From Glandiceps talaboti (taxonomy: Eukaryota > Hemichordata > Enteropneusta > Spengelidae): a stretch of DNA of 64,000 nt. The notes beneath the pieces were generated by a model. It had not been told where the DNA came from. It did not search any database and saw only the letters and a program-made list of their open reading frames with translations. Positions 1 through 14,100 of the stretch are shown here, piece after piece. Position numbers and translations under genes: made by a program. The stretch's first letter is position 1; every line of letters starts with the position of its first letter. The stretch spans positions 1,945,123 through 2,009,122 of the forward strand of contig NC_135569.1 of NCBI RefSeq assembly GCF_964340395.1, written 5' to 3'.

Positions 1-2000
1 CTACATGTACACTTGTATCTAGAACATTCAAAGTATGTAACCAGGTAGTTAGTTTAAATGTAGAACTGTTGTCTTAGTACATACACATTCATTTAAATAG
101 AGAATGTTGTATGCTGTGGAATGTATTGTGACGGTTGATGTGAATATATGTACTTTTTAACTCAGTGTATTTGGTCAAAGTGGTAAGTAAGTAAACTTTA
201 CCTGAATTCCCAAGTTATTATCCGTGGTTCCCAAACACAGTTATAGTAGACTCTGCGAAAATCTATCTTTTTTTTTTTTTACCTCATTCCATTACTGGAG
301 TTGCCAAACTTTTGCAGTGTATTTGGTCAGAGTGTCAACACAAGTAAATTTTACCTTAATTCCCAAGTTATTATTTGTGGTTCCCAAACACAGTTGTGGT
401 CTATTGTATGGGAAACTATCCCACTTTTGCACCTCTCCATTACTGGGAGTTTCCCAAACCATTACAAAATACTGTAACTAGAACTTCTATATATACTGTC
501 TATAAAGTTGTGAAGTGAGTCAATAAAACAGTAAGAGTGTCTCAAACATGTGCTCACAAGGTCAATAATAAGTGAGTATATGTAATATAGTGAAAGCCTA
601 GAGTGTTTGGTTATGTTGCAATACACACCCAGATTTATTTCTCTAGTTGTCTCTCGTTTGGACCTCATGCATAGCCACCACTGAACTGTGACTAGTTCTT
701 CAGTAGCGTGCAAGCTTGAAAGGAACCCTGACTGACCGTCCATTATGCTAGCTTATGTCCAACCTTTCTCTTTTCAAGTGGAAACATTAGTCTCACAGAG
801 TAGCTTGTGTGTGGAGTTATTACGGCGTATTAATGTAATTTTTTTCAAGTATTAGTATTCAGTGATGAGAGGGAAGGTTGTTGCATTCTTTGTTGTCCTT
901 TCTCTTAAGTAATGACCTCTCCTTTCACTGATGTTGTTTTTACGGAGTTTCTTGACGGCTTTGTTTTCTGTCTGACTGTTTACAGTTAGGCCTTTATTTC
1001 ACTCTCTCTAAGTATGTCTTATGTTGACAGTAGGTGTTGGGTATACCTTGTACAAGTCTCCAGGAATAGTGACTGGTTGTGTTGTTTTTACCATGCATTG
1101 TTGTGGTGGGCAGATTTCAGTATCATATCACATATGGAAATGAATGAGAAGTAGTGATTGAGAACTGACATACAAGGACTCTTGTCGTTCTCACTTCTGG
1201 TTAATTTTGATATTTTCTCTCCGAGGTAATCAAAACTTTCAACATGTGTTTAAAAGTACTGTTGGTCTTCATTAAGAGTTGATACAAAAACTGACTCAAA
1301 GTAAACATTGAGAATTTGATAAAAAGTGTTAGAGAAGAGGAAAATAGATCCAGCTGTAGTGCATCTTATTTTGTAAAGAATAAAAACTTAGTAAAGTGCA
1401 AATCATTTGAGAGCAGACCTTGTTTTCTGGAGTCAGAGTGCATACAAATATCTCACTGCAACCCAAATGTATGTTGTCAGCTGGCTTCCTATCACAATAC
1501 GTGCTTGAGTCCCCCTCCTCCAAAACGTTCCATGCTATGCTCCCCTCTCAACCTGCTACATTCCCCTCCCCAAACACATTCCCTGCTACATTCCCCTACA
1601 ACACATTCCCTGCTATGGTCCCCTTCCTCCAGTGCATTCACAACTACACCCCCTCCTCCAACAAACTTCTTGCTGATCCCCCCCCCCCACATCACCTCTG
1701 CAGCATCTTTCATCTGTGTTATTTTTATATACATATGTACTAATGCTTTGTTTTCTTTGCAGCCAGTTTGTTAGCACCAACCTGTTTTCTTTGTCACTTC
1801 ACTTTGTTTTTCATATATACATGCCTATGCTTTCTCATAGATGGCTTGTGCTTTGACCAACTCAAATAGAGAACAGTGTATATAAAGTTGAAACGATTGC
1901 AATTAACCAATGATATCTTTGCAACCAGAAGAAGCTGCTGTAAATACACCATAATAATTCCCAAATAATAACATTCTCTATATATGTATTTGTCTTTCAG
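1..2000. other. Intron or upstream part of dishevelled, no exon recognised
   Basis: I find no exon here. The next upstream dishevelled exon (the conserved acidic segment after DIX) is not visible, so this is probably intron. The stretch holds a two-copy direct repeat of about 152 bp (163-314 and 315-465; both begin CAGTGTATTTGGTC) and a C-rich degenerate repeat around 1510-1690 built on CATTCCC. A pyrimidine tract and AG at 1999-2000 form the acceptor of the first visible exon. Confidence 0.6.
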
Positions 2001-2127
2001 TTCCTAGAGTCAATGGCCATAAACATCGGAGTAGTCATAGTGGCCATGGCTATGAAAGTTCATCAACCCTAATGAGCAGTGACATCGATACTACAAGTTA
2101 TTTCGATTCTACAGATGATGACAGCAG
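2001..2127 (+). CDS. dvl: dvl exon e1 (pre-PDZ Ser/Asp segment)
   Basis: Acceptor TTTCAG precedes; the donor is GTAAGT. The exon enters with two bases of a split codon and leaves with two. It encodes the conserved [20 protein letters not shown] block that lies between DIX and PDZ in all Dishevelled proteins. Confidence 0.95.
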
Positions 2128-3120
2128 GTAAGTTGCTATAGCAACCATTGCCATGGAAACTGACATTTTCTTCCTCATCACATGCATTCATGTTTGTATG
2201 ATCAAAGACATGGACTTCCCAAATATTTTCAAGGAATTTGAATAGTGCAAGTTTTAATTTTACAGGTTGTGATATCAGTGAAGTTTCTATAGCAACCATT
2301 GCCATGGAAACAAACACTCTTGTGCATCACACAGTCTTCTCAGTAAGCTGAAAGGCATGGACTTCCCAAATGCTTTCAAGGGATGTATTTTTCCCCAGAA
2401 AAAAACAAGTTGTTATTTTTTTCGGATGTTATGTCTGCTGACGTAAGAAAAGATAAATAACATGTTTTGGTAAAAAGCATTTTGAATAGGATTGGAATTG
2501 TCCAGGAAAGACGCATCAACAAAAATGTTACAAATAGATTCCTAGGGAATAACAATGTGTTCCAGTGTATATACAAAATAAGGAACAACATCCGCTACAG
2601 TTGATAGTATGTGTGGAGTGACAAGCCACAGTAAAAAATGACTTAACTTTCAAAACAAAGTGATAGATTTCAAAGCAAAGTGATAGATTTCAAAGCAAAG
2701 TGAGGTAGATATAACTCGTTCTGTAAATCGTGGATGGGGTGGATTAGAGAATATCTTAAAACTTAGAATTCAACATTGATGATGGTTGTTGTTTTCACAT
2801 GTTTTGGTTTGAAGTGAAGTTGAGGTGAGGTGAGGGGTGGGGAGGGTCCAAGGAAAGAGGGCTTACCCAGATAAACATGTATGGTAGGAAATATCAGGTC
2901 CTATATTATGGATTTATTATGAATTTGTGATGTTAGTGTTTGAAGGATGGGAGAGGAGAGGGGAGGGGTGATCTGAGTCTGAAGGAGGGAATTGACATGA
3001 ATTCGATAGACATCAGGTCATATTATGGATTTGTGATGTTATTGTTAGCCTTAATACTCGATAGAAAGAGAATAGATGTTTATTCATACTCACTGAGTCA
3101 CTCACACACACACGCCCGCC

Positions 3121-3156
<36 letters not shown>

Positions 3157-3209
3157 CGTATGCACACCTACACACACATACATACATGCACACCTACAGA
3201 CACACACAG

Positions 3210-3278
<69 letters not shown>

Positions 3279-5033
3279 AAACATAAATTTACCACTGATA
3301 TATGTCATAAAAATAACAATAATTCAATTTCTTGGTTGATATACAACTTCTGCTCTATGGGCTACACATGTATTACTATAGGCATTCATGAAAATACGTT
3401 GAAATCAATTCTCAAAAATACAAAATTTCCAGACCATAGACACTATTGAACCCTTAGCAGACTGTGAAAATTATGTGACCCCCCTACTGAAGGGCGCCCT
3501 CAGGTGGTAAAGCAAGATAGAGCATACTCATCACTTGAAGGGGTTCTTGCAACATCTAATACATTTTAAAACATCATTTAGACATTTCCATTGGAAAGAA
3601 AGGGAATAATGCAGATAATGATAAACTTGTAACTGGGAATGCCACAATGAAATTTGATGTAAACACTTGAAACAAGATATATACATGACCCATGGGAAAT
3701 CCAAGATGGCTGCCCAACAATAAACAGGGATGTTTATCAAGGACATCATTTTGCCATCCAGGCAACAACAAATCAAACTATGTGGCTTTGTTTTCAGTCA
3801 GTTTTAAACTAAACAACATAAAGGCACAAGATCAATATCTAACAGATGCAGGTGGGGTCATGCAGGGAGATATATCAACACAGCCAAGAAACCCAATAGG
3901 AGTAATGAGTTTGATCAGTAACCAACAAATAAACAAGTACTTGGCTAATGGAAGATTTTGTTCTAAGGGTTAAAATATGACATCAATTTACTTGATTTTC
4001 AAGGTTTTGATAATATTATAGTCGGCTTCAACAATTTCGATCAGGATTCTTACTGTTTTATACAATAATTTTTGTTTATGTTAAATTGAGTCCTCATTCC
4101 AAATCAGATGTTGAATAATCACATTTCGAACCAGAAGTTAGCAATCATTCACACCATGATTATCTCAACTGTAAAATTCTAACCTAACGTTTGTAAAAGG
4201 ATCACTGATTGGCTATTTTTACTAGAATAGGAAGTGATGTGCAATAAGTACAAGTCATAATAGCCCTTACAAAATGATGGACTGATGCCTCAGCCTACGG
4301 CAGTTTGTACACCAATATGGCCATGGAATACTAAAAAGTTAAAACACAGACAGAAATCCTACTAACCACATTTTCACCATTTTTCTCACAAGAATTGTGA
4401 GTTTGAACTTGTCTCTGGAGATGTGTTATTTTAATGTGTTGTGTACACAGTATTTCAGACTATCTGGTGTGTTTATACAACCAGAGAGTGTTTTCAATAG
4501 ATGGATGAATCAGATAGGTTAGTCTGCAATCCTGAATTTAGTAAATTGATTTTATGTTTTGTACAGAGACAGAAGTACTAGTGGGAAAATGGGATAGACT
4601 TGTTGACATCTACACAAATAGAATGAATTCAAAGTGTTCCGAAATCCCTCAAGCAAATAGGGGAATTTTGTGTTTGAGTTGTTTATTCCATGTTATCAAT
4701 ACATTTATAAGTAAATGCACATGTTGGTGGAGATTGAATCGGCTTCCTATCCCCTGACAAACATGTAGGAATAGATCTTCAAAGTACCTATTAGTATTAC
4801 AGACATACCGGTACATGCACAAACATACCTTATGATATACATCCATGAAACCCAAAATTTTGTTTGATTTGAGCAAACCATTTTTGATAAAACAATAATA
4901 CAGACCGAAAGATAGACACATAAACTTATAGAAAAGTACACTTGGACATTCATATTTGTAGACAAACCCACCTCATACCAACCAAACACACACAAAAAGT
5001 ACACACATGCCAACGTTCTAAAGAGCCTATTGT

Positions 5034-5107
<74 letters not shown>

Positions 5108-8100
5108 TCACTCACACACAATCACTGACACACATTCTGCAATTGATATGTAATATATTTGGAAAGGTATGTTACCTTGAAATCCACAGCAAATCACAGA
5201 TTTTGAAGTAAAAACAATTTGTGTGTTTGATGAGGAGAAAAATTCAACTCAGGTGGTCACATGTTTGTATATTTTCACTTGATTAGATTGTTTTGATGGA
5301 ATCCTTATCATGATAATGATTAAAAATGTCTAGGTCTATTAATTGCAGGGATTGTTCAAACACAACCTCAAGGTTCCCTATGTGAAGGCATTGCTAGATT
5401 TCTCAGGGATTTAGTTATGAGAGTACCCATCCTTGGTATATCTGCAATGCAGGAATTTTAGGTTTCACAGAATTATGGCTATAAAAAACCAAATAGTCCC
5501 TAAATTGTATCAAATATGTAACCTGTCTAATTGGTAGTAAGCCACCTTTCCTAAGTTCAGACAAAAACCCAAGGAGGAGAAGTTGGGTTGGGTTGGGTTG
5601 GGTTGGGTTGGGTTGGGTTGGGTTGGTTGGGTGGGGGGTAGGAGTAAGGTGTAGACATGATGTACGCAGTTATAATTGGCCAGATCTTTCCAGAAATCAA
5701 CGAACTCAAGGCTCCTCACAAAACACCGAACTCAGAGCTATCCACCCCTCGTGTATAATAATGGAATCAGCCACCACCAGACACTCATAATAATATTAGT
5801 CCTTGTGGAAATGGTTTTCAATCAACCCAGCGGTGGTAACCACAGGTTTAGGCTTTCAGGCAACGTTTCTGTGACTTCTGACCGAGTCAGAATTCTAACA
5901 TAAGCACATCAATGCCTTGAAATGACAGAAGCATGTTTTCCCTACAGCTAAAGTGTGGTGAGATATTTCAAACTCTACAAATGGCCATGCTGTGCTTGTG
6001 GGATATATAATCTGTGTATCCTCAAAATCACATTAAGTCGGAAAGTCAGTCATATACGTAATCGTATGTACGCCATAGTTACGATATTCCGTACTCCATC
6101 GTAAAGTGATAATAGTTTGGTCGTTATTTTGGGCTTTGTGAACGTTAGCAGATTTCTGAAGTGGTATTCATCCGAGGTATTTTTCATAAATTTGAATAAC
6201 TGCCAGCCTGTTTTCAGCCTGACGTAATTCCGACATGTCCACAAGTTAATAGAAATACATAATCTAATAAGCCAGGTATGTACCAACAATGTTATAGATT
6301 CTGTTTTAGTTCACAGAATGACTTCTTAAGCAGAGTTATGTCGCAATGTTGTGCCAACATACCATATTGTGAAAATGTATGGAACATGATATCGTAAAAT
6401 GCATCAAAATATGAGTTGGAGAATCAATTAATGACGATGGTGATTACATTTTTGCTTCAAGATTAAAAGGGAGATGTTAGTCATCTTCATGTAATAGAAA
6501 CAAATTGCAAAACTTTTATGTTGAAGTAGTCTAAACTTTCAAGATATTTCTAGCAGTTCATTGAAAAGTTTAAGTTACCAAAAAAATTGCAAAACTTTTA
6601 TGTTAAAGTAGTCTAAACTTTCAAGTCATTTCTAGCGGTTCATTGAAAAGTTTAAGTTACCAAAAAAATTGTAAAAGTTTTATGTTATAGTAGTCTGTAA
6701 ACTTTCAAAATATTTCTAGGAGTTCATCCTGAAAAGTTAAAGCCACCAAAAAGTCGACTTTGATCTTAAATTCAACTTGACAAAACAGGTGTGTGAAAGT
6801 TTAAGTTGGTCCAGAGGCTAGGTTAGTTAGTGTGTTGGAAGGTGGTTAGGACTAGGTTTGAAGTCGGCGTAAGACAGTGTTTGTAAGTAAGGTTATAGAT
6901 CTTACAAATGTAGTTTTATAGATTATAGATCGGTATATTTGTGACTACCCTTGAGATAGTGCTAGCAATAATTGAATGAATCAAATATGGTGGTTAGGAC
7001 TAGGTTTGAAGTCGGCGTAAGACAGTGTTTGTAAGTAAGGTTATAGATCTTACAAATGTAGTTTTATAGATTATAGATCGGTATATTTGTGACTACCCTT
7101 GAGATAGTGCTAGCAATAATTGAATGAATCAAATATGTGTGTTACACTCTATGGAGTGTTCATGGTTCACTGTTTTACCAGTTAAAATAAATAAATTTGG
7201 GAAGTCCATGCTTCAAAGGTAACACGATAACTATACTCAGTGCTCCTAAAGTACCTTGTATATTCTCTATTTAATAAATAAATTTATTGCTGTGGAAATT
7301 GTATCTCTTGCAGTCAATGTGCGGTACCTTTGGCATAGTTGATCTGCATTTTGCACAATCAATCAATCAATCTTTGCATAATCATTCTACTTTTGCACTA
7401 CCTTTTGCACAGTCTACCAACCTTTTGCAGTCTATCTACCTTTTGCACAGGCTCTGCCTTTTGCACAGTTTATCTACGTTTTGCATAGTCACTACGTTTG
7501 TTTTGCACAGTCTATCTGCCTTTTGCACAGTCTATCTACCTGTTGCACAGTCTATCTACCTGTTGCAGTCTATCTGCATTTTGCGCAGTCGATATATGTT
7601 TGCTTTGCACAGTCAATGTACCTGTTGCACTTTCAACCTACATGTACCATTTGCACTGTTGTTCTGGGAATGCTTCTGTATCACACTTGATGACTTATAC
7701 ATGAGCCTGATAACCACAGCAGAGGTCACGATACCTTTACAACCACTACTAACTCTACACTATGCTTGACTTCACCTATACACACTCACCAGTTTCTTTG
7801 ATAAACAACTGACATTTCTCTGTTTTGTTTTTGTTTTTGTTTTACAGTAGATTTAGCAGTGCAACTGAACGCAGTAGCTCTTCTAGGTTAATGAGAAGCA
7901 GACACAAAAGGCGAAAGAGGAAACCACGCATGCCTCGAGTAGCACGCGTAAGTACCGCTGCAAATAATCATGAATGCATCTCTACCAGACAACTGTTTTT
8001 TTCACAGTCAAGTGTAATCCTAACCTGACATCGATCTTGAACGTTTTTCTGACATCGGTCTTTAATGTTCCTAACAGAGGCAACAGCTTATATCAACAAA

Positions 8101-11100
8101 TGAGATTTTTGAAAGACTGAAAAAGGGTTGTAGAAAATTGGTTTATAACCATAACTGATAGCTGTATACAGGTACCTGGATCTCTCTCACAACAAAAATG
8201 ACGCCATTGTAAACTTGTTGGCCATGTATAGAGCTCAAATACTACACATCAATTGACAATACAACCTGTATTGAATTAGGGTTAAAACTTTGTCGACAGA
8301 AACAGTTGTCTGGTAGAGCTGTAGAAAAGGTTGATTCTGAACTAAACAATGATTCTATGTATTCCTTGTGGTTCCACAAATAAGATAACACTAATATAAG
8401 AACCTGGGATTGAAACATTGGCCTTTAAAAGTCCAAGGGGCACAGCAACAAATTCCAGATCTTACCAGAAATGCTGTTGAGTTCACTGTTTGTTAAACTA
8501 GCCTAGTATTACCTGGAGTGTTATGATATTGAAGTAGAGGAATAACACACCTGTAGTTGAGAGTGAAAACCCATTTGTAGTGTGATGTACAAATTTAGTG
8601 TATGTTTATGGCATATCAAAGCTGATCCTAACCTAACCAGAGACCAGAGACGTTTCTTGGTATTACTATCCCAAACTATCTGTCAGTCTACGTATCTTGG
8701 TCTTACTATCCCAAGCCAGGGCTCAAAATTAACAGTAGTCCTATGCCCACAGACTTCTTTTCTTGTCATGGCACTACCATAGTTTGCAGCTGATAGCCCA
8801 CTTGGGCTACCACTAATTATGTGATGAAGATGGAAGATTTATGGACATGAAAGTATTTGAATAATACAAATATTTCCAATAGAGGAAATCTGTTTTCAGT
8901 TCATGAATATCGGACTACAGGTCACAATCCTTGGGCTACCAATTACCAATTTCTGAAATTGGTAACCCACTACTAAAGAAAAAAAGGTTAATTTCCTGCA
9001 AGCTATCTATCATTCTCTGGGTTAATCCTCATCTGATAACTCAAACTTGTGTAGGAATATAGAATCTTTAACTCCCTGCATATGATACTTTTCCATTCAA
9101 GCTAGGGGGTTAGGGTTAAGTGTATCTGAGGGACAGGAAAAGGACTAGACTCCCTAGTGTACACTTTATTTGTTTTGTCAACCACAGTCAACTACTTTCC
9201 TCATGTTGAGCTCTGTTGTATTATAATATTTATATAGTAAACAACTGAAATTATGCAGTTCAGGTCCAGGGGAATTATGGGTAGATTTTAGGAAAGGAGC
9301 AAAACAATGTGAATAATTTGAAAAGTTCTTTTCAAACATTAGTGACATTGCTATGTGAAATTGTCCTCATAAGGCATTCAACATTGATATGTTATTGCCG
9401 GTCCTAAAACAGCAAAGTGAAAATTACGAAAACATTCATTCAAAATTTGCAAAGCAAATTGCATTACAGTTGAATTAGGCCAGGAAAACAACATTCAGCA
9501 CCTTTATTTTGAAAAGTACTTTTGGACAGCTGGTATTAAGCTGTCAATACAAAGAATACATTAACAACAAGACAGGCAACAAATACGTACTAATGCCCCT
9601 TTAAACTAAAATATTCCAAACTTGGTACGGAAAAAGCCTCAAGATAAACCAGTTAAACTGAAATAGAAGTCTTGAAATCAAAGCTGAGTGTGAAAAGTTA
9701 ATCTGCAGACCACTTGAGATGGAGATCCGACAGAAACTTGAGTGCAAAAAGGTTAGGTACCGCGATAAGAACCCGGCAATATGGTTGTATTCAGGCAGAC
9801 AAGTGTAAACTAAACTAGAACCATTGAGATATTTTTAAACAAACAGTGATTTGTAGAGATAAAAATGAACTCTTTCACTAAAGCAACCCCGACAGAAAAG
9901 TTTCACAGCTTTCATTCCCATACTGTAAACCTAGATATTTTCGCTACTACAAAATTTTGCAATTTTACAGTAGGTTCTCAAAGACTAATTTTCATCAATT
10001 ACCATACTCGTACATTGTGTTAATGTACAAGAAGGCATTTAGTCACTATTTATTTTGGTGTTTTTGTATTCTAGCAAAATTAGCAAAAATAAGTCCTTAG
10101 CGAAAATTTCCAGGTTTACAGTATTTTGTGACTTTATTCGTGAAAACTTTTTACCAAAATTTCAAACAAATGTAAAGTAGTCAAGCTTCTTGAAAGACTG
10201 CTGAGGTGTGAAACTAGACAAAGACTCGTATTTGTACTCATTTACAGCAGAAATATTTATGCAGTCAAACCGTCACTTTCACTTGATGTGAGTTGCGAGT
10301 CATTCTGTCAAATGAATTTTTCAATTCTATGTATTATCTTTAGAAAAAATATTTTGTCCAAAAATTTAACAAACTAGAAATAGTTAATGTTAAATGCAAA
10401 ATAAACCTCAAAGTCGTGCAAAAATTTAGGATGTGCGACAATATTTGTTCAGGAATTTTGGTGGGAAAAATTGTCATTACCAGTTCTGCATTCACCTGTC
10501 TGCAGATTAAGTATAAGATTTTGGAGAATATAAAGGTTACTCTATTGTAAGGCAGGGAGGTTAGGATTGTTTGATCAAACCATTTTGCAAATAGGTATGG
10601 TAGGATAATTTATGAAGAGAGAAACTGTGGCTTTCCAAGTCGTCAGGTAATCAAGACACAAGGTCATATATCCATACTTAATTTCATGTAAATCATTACT
10701 CAACGTACCATACCATCTAAATTATGTAGTTAGTGGACTAAACCAACCATCTAAAGGTAATTATTAGACCATACCAAAATATAGCCATGGGGGAGGGGGG
10801 GGTAATTATTTTTGTAGATTTGGTGATAATGATGGGCACATTAACACAGGCATCACCAACATATCACTACTAAGACTGACAACAGGTTACCAGATTTCCA
10901 ACAGGTGTATACTGGCTGTGAAATCGTAACCCAGAGACTCATATTCTGTCTTATCATCTCAAGCTATCCAAACTAATTTGAAGAGTTTGAGATAGTGTGA
11001 CCATGACAAGACTCTCGGCAAATGACAGAAAGACAGCAGACACACAAATGCATGTATAACCAAATTTTAAAAGTTTGAGATAGTCTGACCATGGCAAGAC

Positions 11101-14100
11101 TCTGAGCAAGTGACAGAAAGACAGCAGGCACACAAATACATGTACAACCAAATTTTAAAAGTTTGAGATAGTCTGACCATGACAAGACTCTTGGCAAGTG
11201 ACAGAAAGACAGCAGGCACACAAATGGACGTACAACCAAATTTTAAAAGTTTGAGATAGTCTGACCATGACAAGACGCTCGACTCAGCAAGTGACAGAAA
11301 GACAGCAGGCACACAAATACACACATGATACAGTAAACACAGACCATTCATTATTGTACATGCAATGCAATGTTAGCCTTGTGATAGAACTCAGACTCTA
11401 ACAAAGTAAGCATACTTCCTACCTTGATAACCACATTAATTGGAAGTCGGAATTTTTTGACTTGAGGCAATGGTGTGAAAGTTACACCAGACAAATGTTA
11501 GGTTAGGTCTTCAATATACAGTGACCTTATAGCGACACCTTTCTACAAGAGCCTACCCATTGTGTTTGGATTAGCTTATTAATTGCTGTGCTTGGCCCGC
11601 AGGGTTAAAAGAATCACTCTCTTGGATCATATTGGACATGCCCTACCACTAATGTTAACAAAGTTGTCGCCATCAGCTATTTCTAAGTCATAATAATTCC
11701 ACAATTACAGGAACATGTGGGTTACTTTACACAACAAATGAGCAAATCATTAGCTATTTGAAATCCATATGATAGTACCTATAATGCCATAATCACAGGG
11801 ACATGTGGGTTTTCTCAGCTATTTTCAAATCATCATTACACCATCAATCACAGGGACCTGTGGGTTTTCCCCAACTGTTTTCAAATCATAAGGATTACAC
11901 AGTCACAGGGACATGTGGGTTTTTCCAGCTTTTTTTTCAAATCGTAGTGGTCACACAATCACAGGAACCTGGATTTTCCAGCTTTTGTTCATGTCCAACT
12001 TTTTCTGTATCTTTAGCAGACAGGTATTTTTCACACCTCAATTTTAATCCGAAATCTAAACTGCACCTTTTAACATCACAAAGGAATATTTCACTCTTCC
12101 CTTTAATATCATAGAGGATATTTCACTCTCTCTGATAAAGCTGTGAATAAGCGTCATCTTTCATATTGTTATAAATGTAACAAGAAACCCAGAGTGATAT
12201 CCACCAAATGGATGTTATGGTATTCTAAAAGCTGTTACTGTATGTACTGGTGAACTAGCACCATATATCCTGTTTAATACCATGTCCCAATCACGACCAA
12301 GAAATATAAACATTGAATGTTAAAAATATCTCCCTGAGGTGATTTCAACAGATTGAAGTTCACTGATAAGATTTTTGCCCTAAGCAAAAGAAAAGAGTAG
12401 ACTTTAAGTTTGTAGGGTTATTTTTTTTTTTGCTGAAAGGTAAAATGTACACAACTTCTCTAGAAATATTCTAGTGGGTTTCCATCTAAATGTTGAGTAA
12501 TTTTTTCTTACCTGTAACTAGAGATTCTAAGTTCTAAATTAAACAAAATGTCCAGTGCAGTGTTTCATCTATGATAATTAGTCAAATAAGTTTGGTGTAA
12601 AAAAACTTATTTCTTCTTATTTTGTTGCAAAAATTTAAAAAAACTTATCATCAGGATTTTGTTCTCAATTTATAGTTTGGTGTAGGAAACTCCAGTATTT
12701 TGTTCAGGACACTCCCCAACGCAACCCCCAACCCCCAACCCCCAACCCACCTTGATCCCATTTGGTACAAAAGTTATGTAACTCTCAAACATGGTTTCAT
12801 TCCAAAATTTGATGCAAAAAAAAATATGATTTCATTACCTCGTTGTAAAAGTTCTAAATGTGTTTGCTAATGGTGAGTAAGTTTATTTGAGTTTACTAGG
12901 TATTCTTTACTGAGGTTCCCCATCAAAATGAAAATACAAGTATGAAATTTCTAACAAGTTTTAACAGCTTTCCCTCCTGTGTTCTCAAACCTTGGCAAAA
13001 ACACTAAACTCTTAAATAATAGTCCCGACTGGGGTTCACAAACATTAGCAAAAACACAACTCAAAATTCCTCATAACAGTTGTGACTTCCAACATTTATA
13101 ACGTAGGTGAATTCTTGTCAAAAGTATATACTAGAGTACTGCTGAAATAACATAACAAAGTAGCTGTGATTTGCTGATAACAGTTTTGATGTGGTAACCT
13201 TTTAGTACTTATTTTAAACTGAAACCAGTAGATACCCCGCTGTAGACGCTGTATACGTCCATCCTCCACACACATACCACTCCACTAGTAGATAACCCCA
13301 CTGTAGACATCCGTCCTCCATACACAGACCTCTACCATGATATGTTTTCATTTCAAGTCGGTAATTTTCATAATTTATTAAAATGCACACTAGAATGAAC
13401 CCCTTGATGTATCAGTAGTAACCAAATCCACAGTCAGTTTCACCGACTAATGAACCGTACTACAGAGTGGATTGTATGCAGTGTGTTGTTCCTGTGGGGT
13501 CTCTGTTTGTTCTGAAAATCACTGGCATACTTTGTCACGTCTTCCTAAGCTCCTGGCAAGTGTGGAGGTCAAACCGTTTTGACCAAGCAAGATGGAGTGT
13601 ACATCAAGTAACCAGTGTTTGTATCAAAGTGATAGAAGTCTCTATTCCAGCAATGTAAGCTTTCCACAGTTTCTGTGTGCATCTTTCCAAGTGTGACTTG
13701 TTTGTTTCTTCATGAATAGTTCATCACGAATAGTTAGGATACATACATGTTGCGGTTTTGTGATCAGGTTTCAGTCAACATGGTCATAGCATTTTCAGTC
13801 AAACTTTACTTTTCAAACACAAGGAGCCTTGTGCAATCTTTCTAATGTTACATATTCCAAACTCAACAATGTAACTAGCTTTTAATTATTCTAAACAGGA
13901 AAGATGTTTCTCAAGGTGTTATTGTCTATGGAAGAGATCATACGTTGTATATCAGAATATTGTTTCTCCTCTGTAGAATTCACATCCACTCTTTGTAGAT
14001 ACTGTAGCCATTTTTCTGATCAGCTCTCCTTATATTGAGACTGTGTGTGTTTGAAAATGTTGTCCTTTTTAGAAAAATCTCCCAAATAAATGTTGAGTTT

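Larger units (their letters stand above)
2128..7847 (+). other. dvl intron 1
   Basis: No exon recognised. Contents: a diverged two-copy repeat carrying X-box-like motifs (2131-2370); CACG/CA tracts 3105-3274; a CA tract 5033-5104; a TTGGG pentanucleotide tract about 5583-5632; three copies of an about 84-bp unit (6505-6750); a perfect 148-bp direct duplication (6841-7136); and a degenerate 20-bp repeat with core TTTTGCACAGTCTATCTAC (about 7340-7650). Confidence 0.8.

Noticed and set aside
3013-3449. Frames with His-Thr or Cys-Val repeats
   Set aside because: CA and CACG microsatellite translated on either strand; same applies to 4747-5211, 50648-50909 and 58350-58571.
5583-5632. GGTTG tract as interstitial telomere
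   Set aside because: The unit is not TTAGGG and the tract is short.
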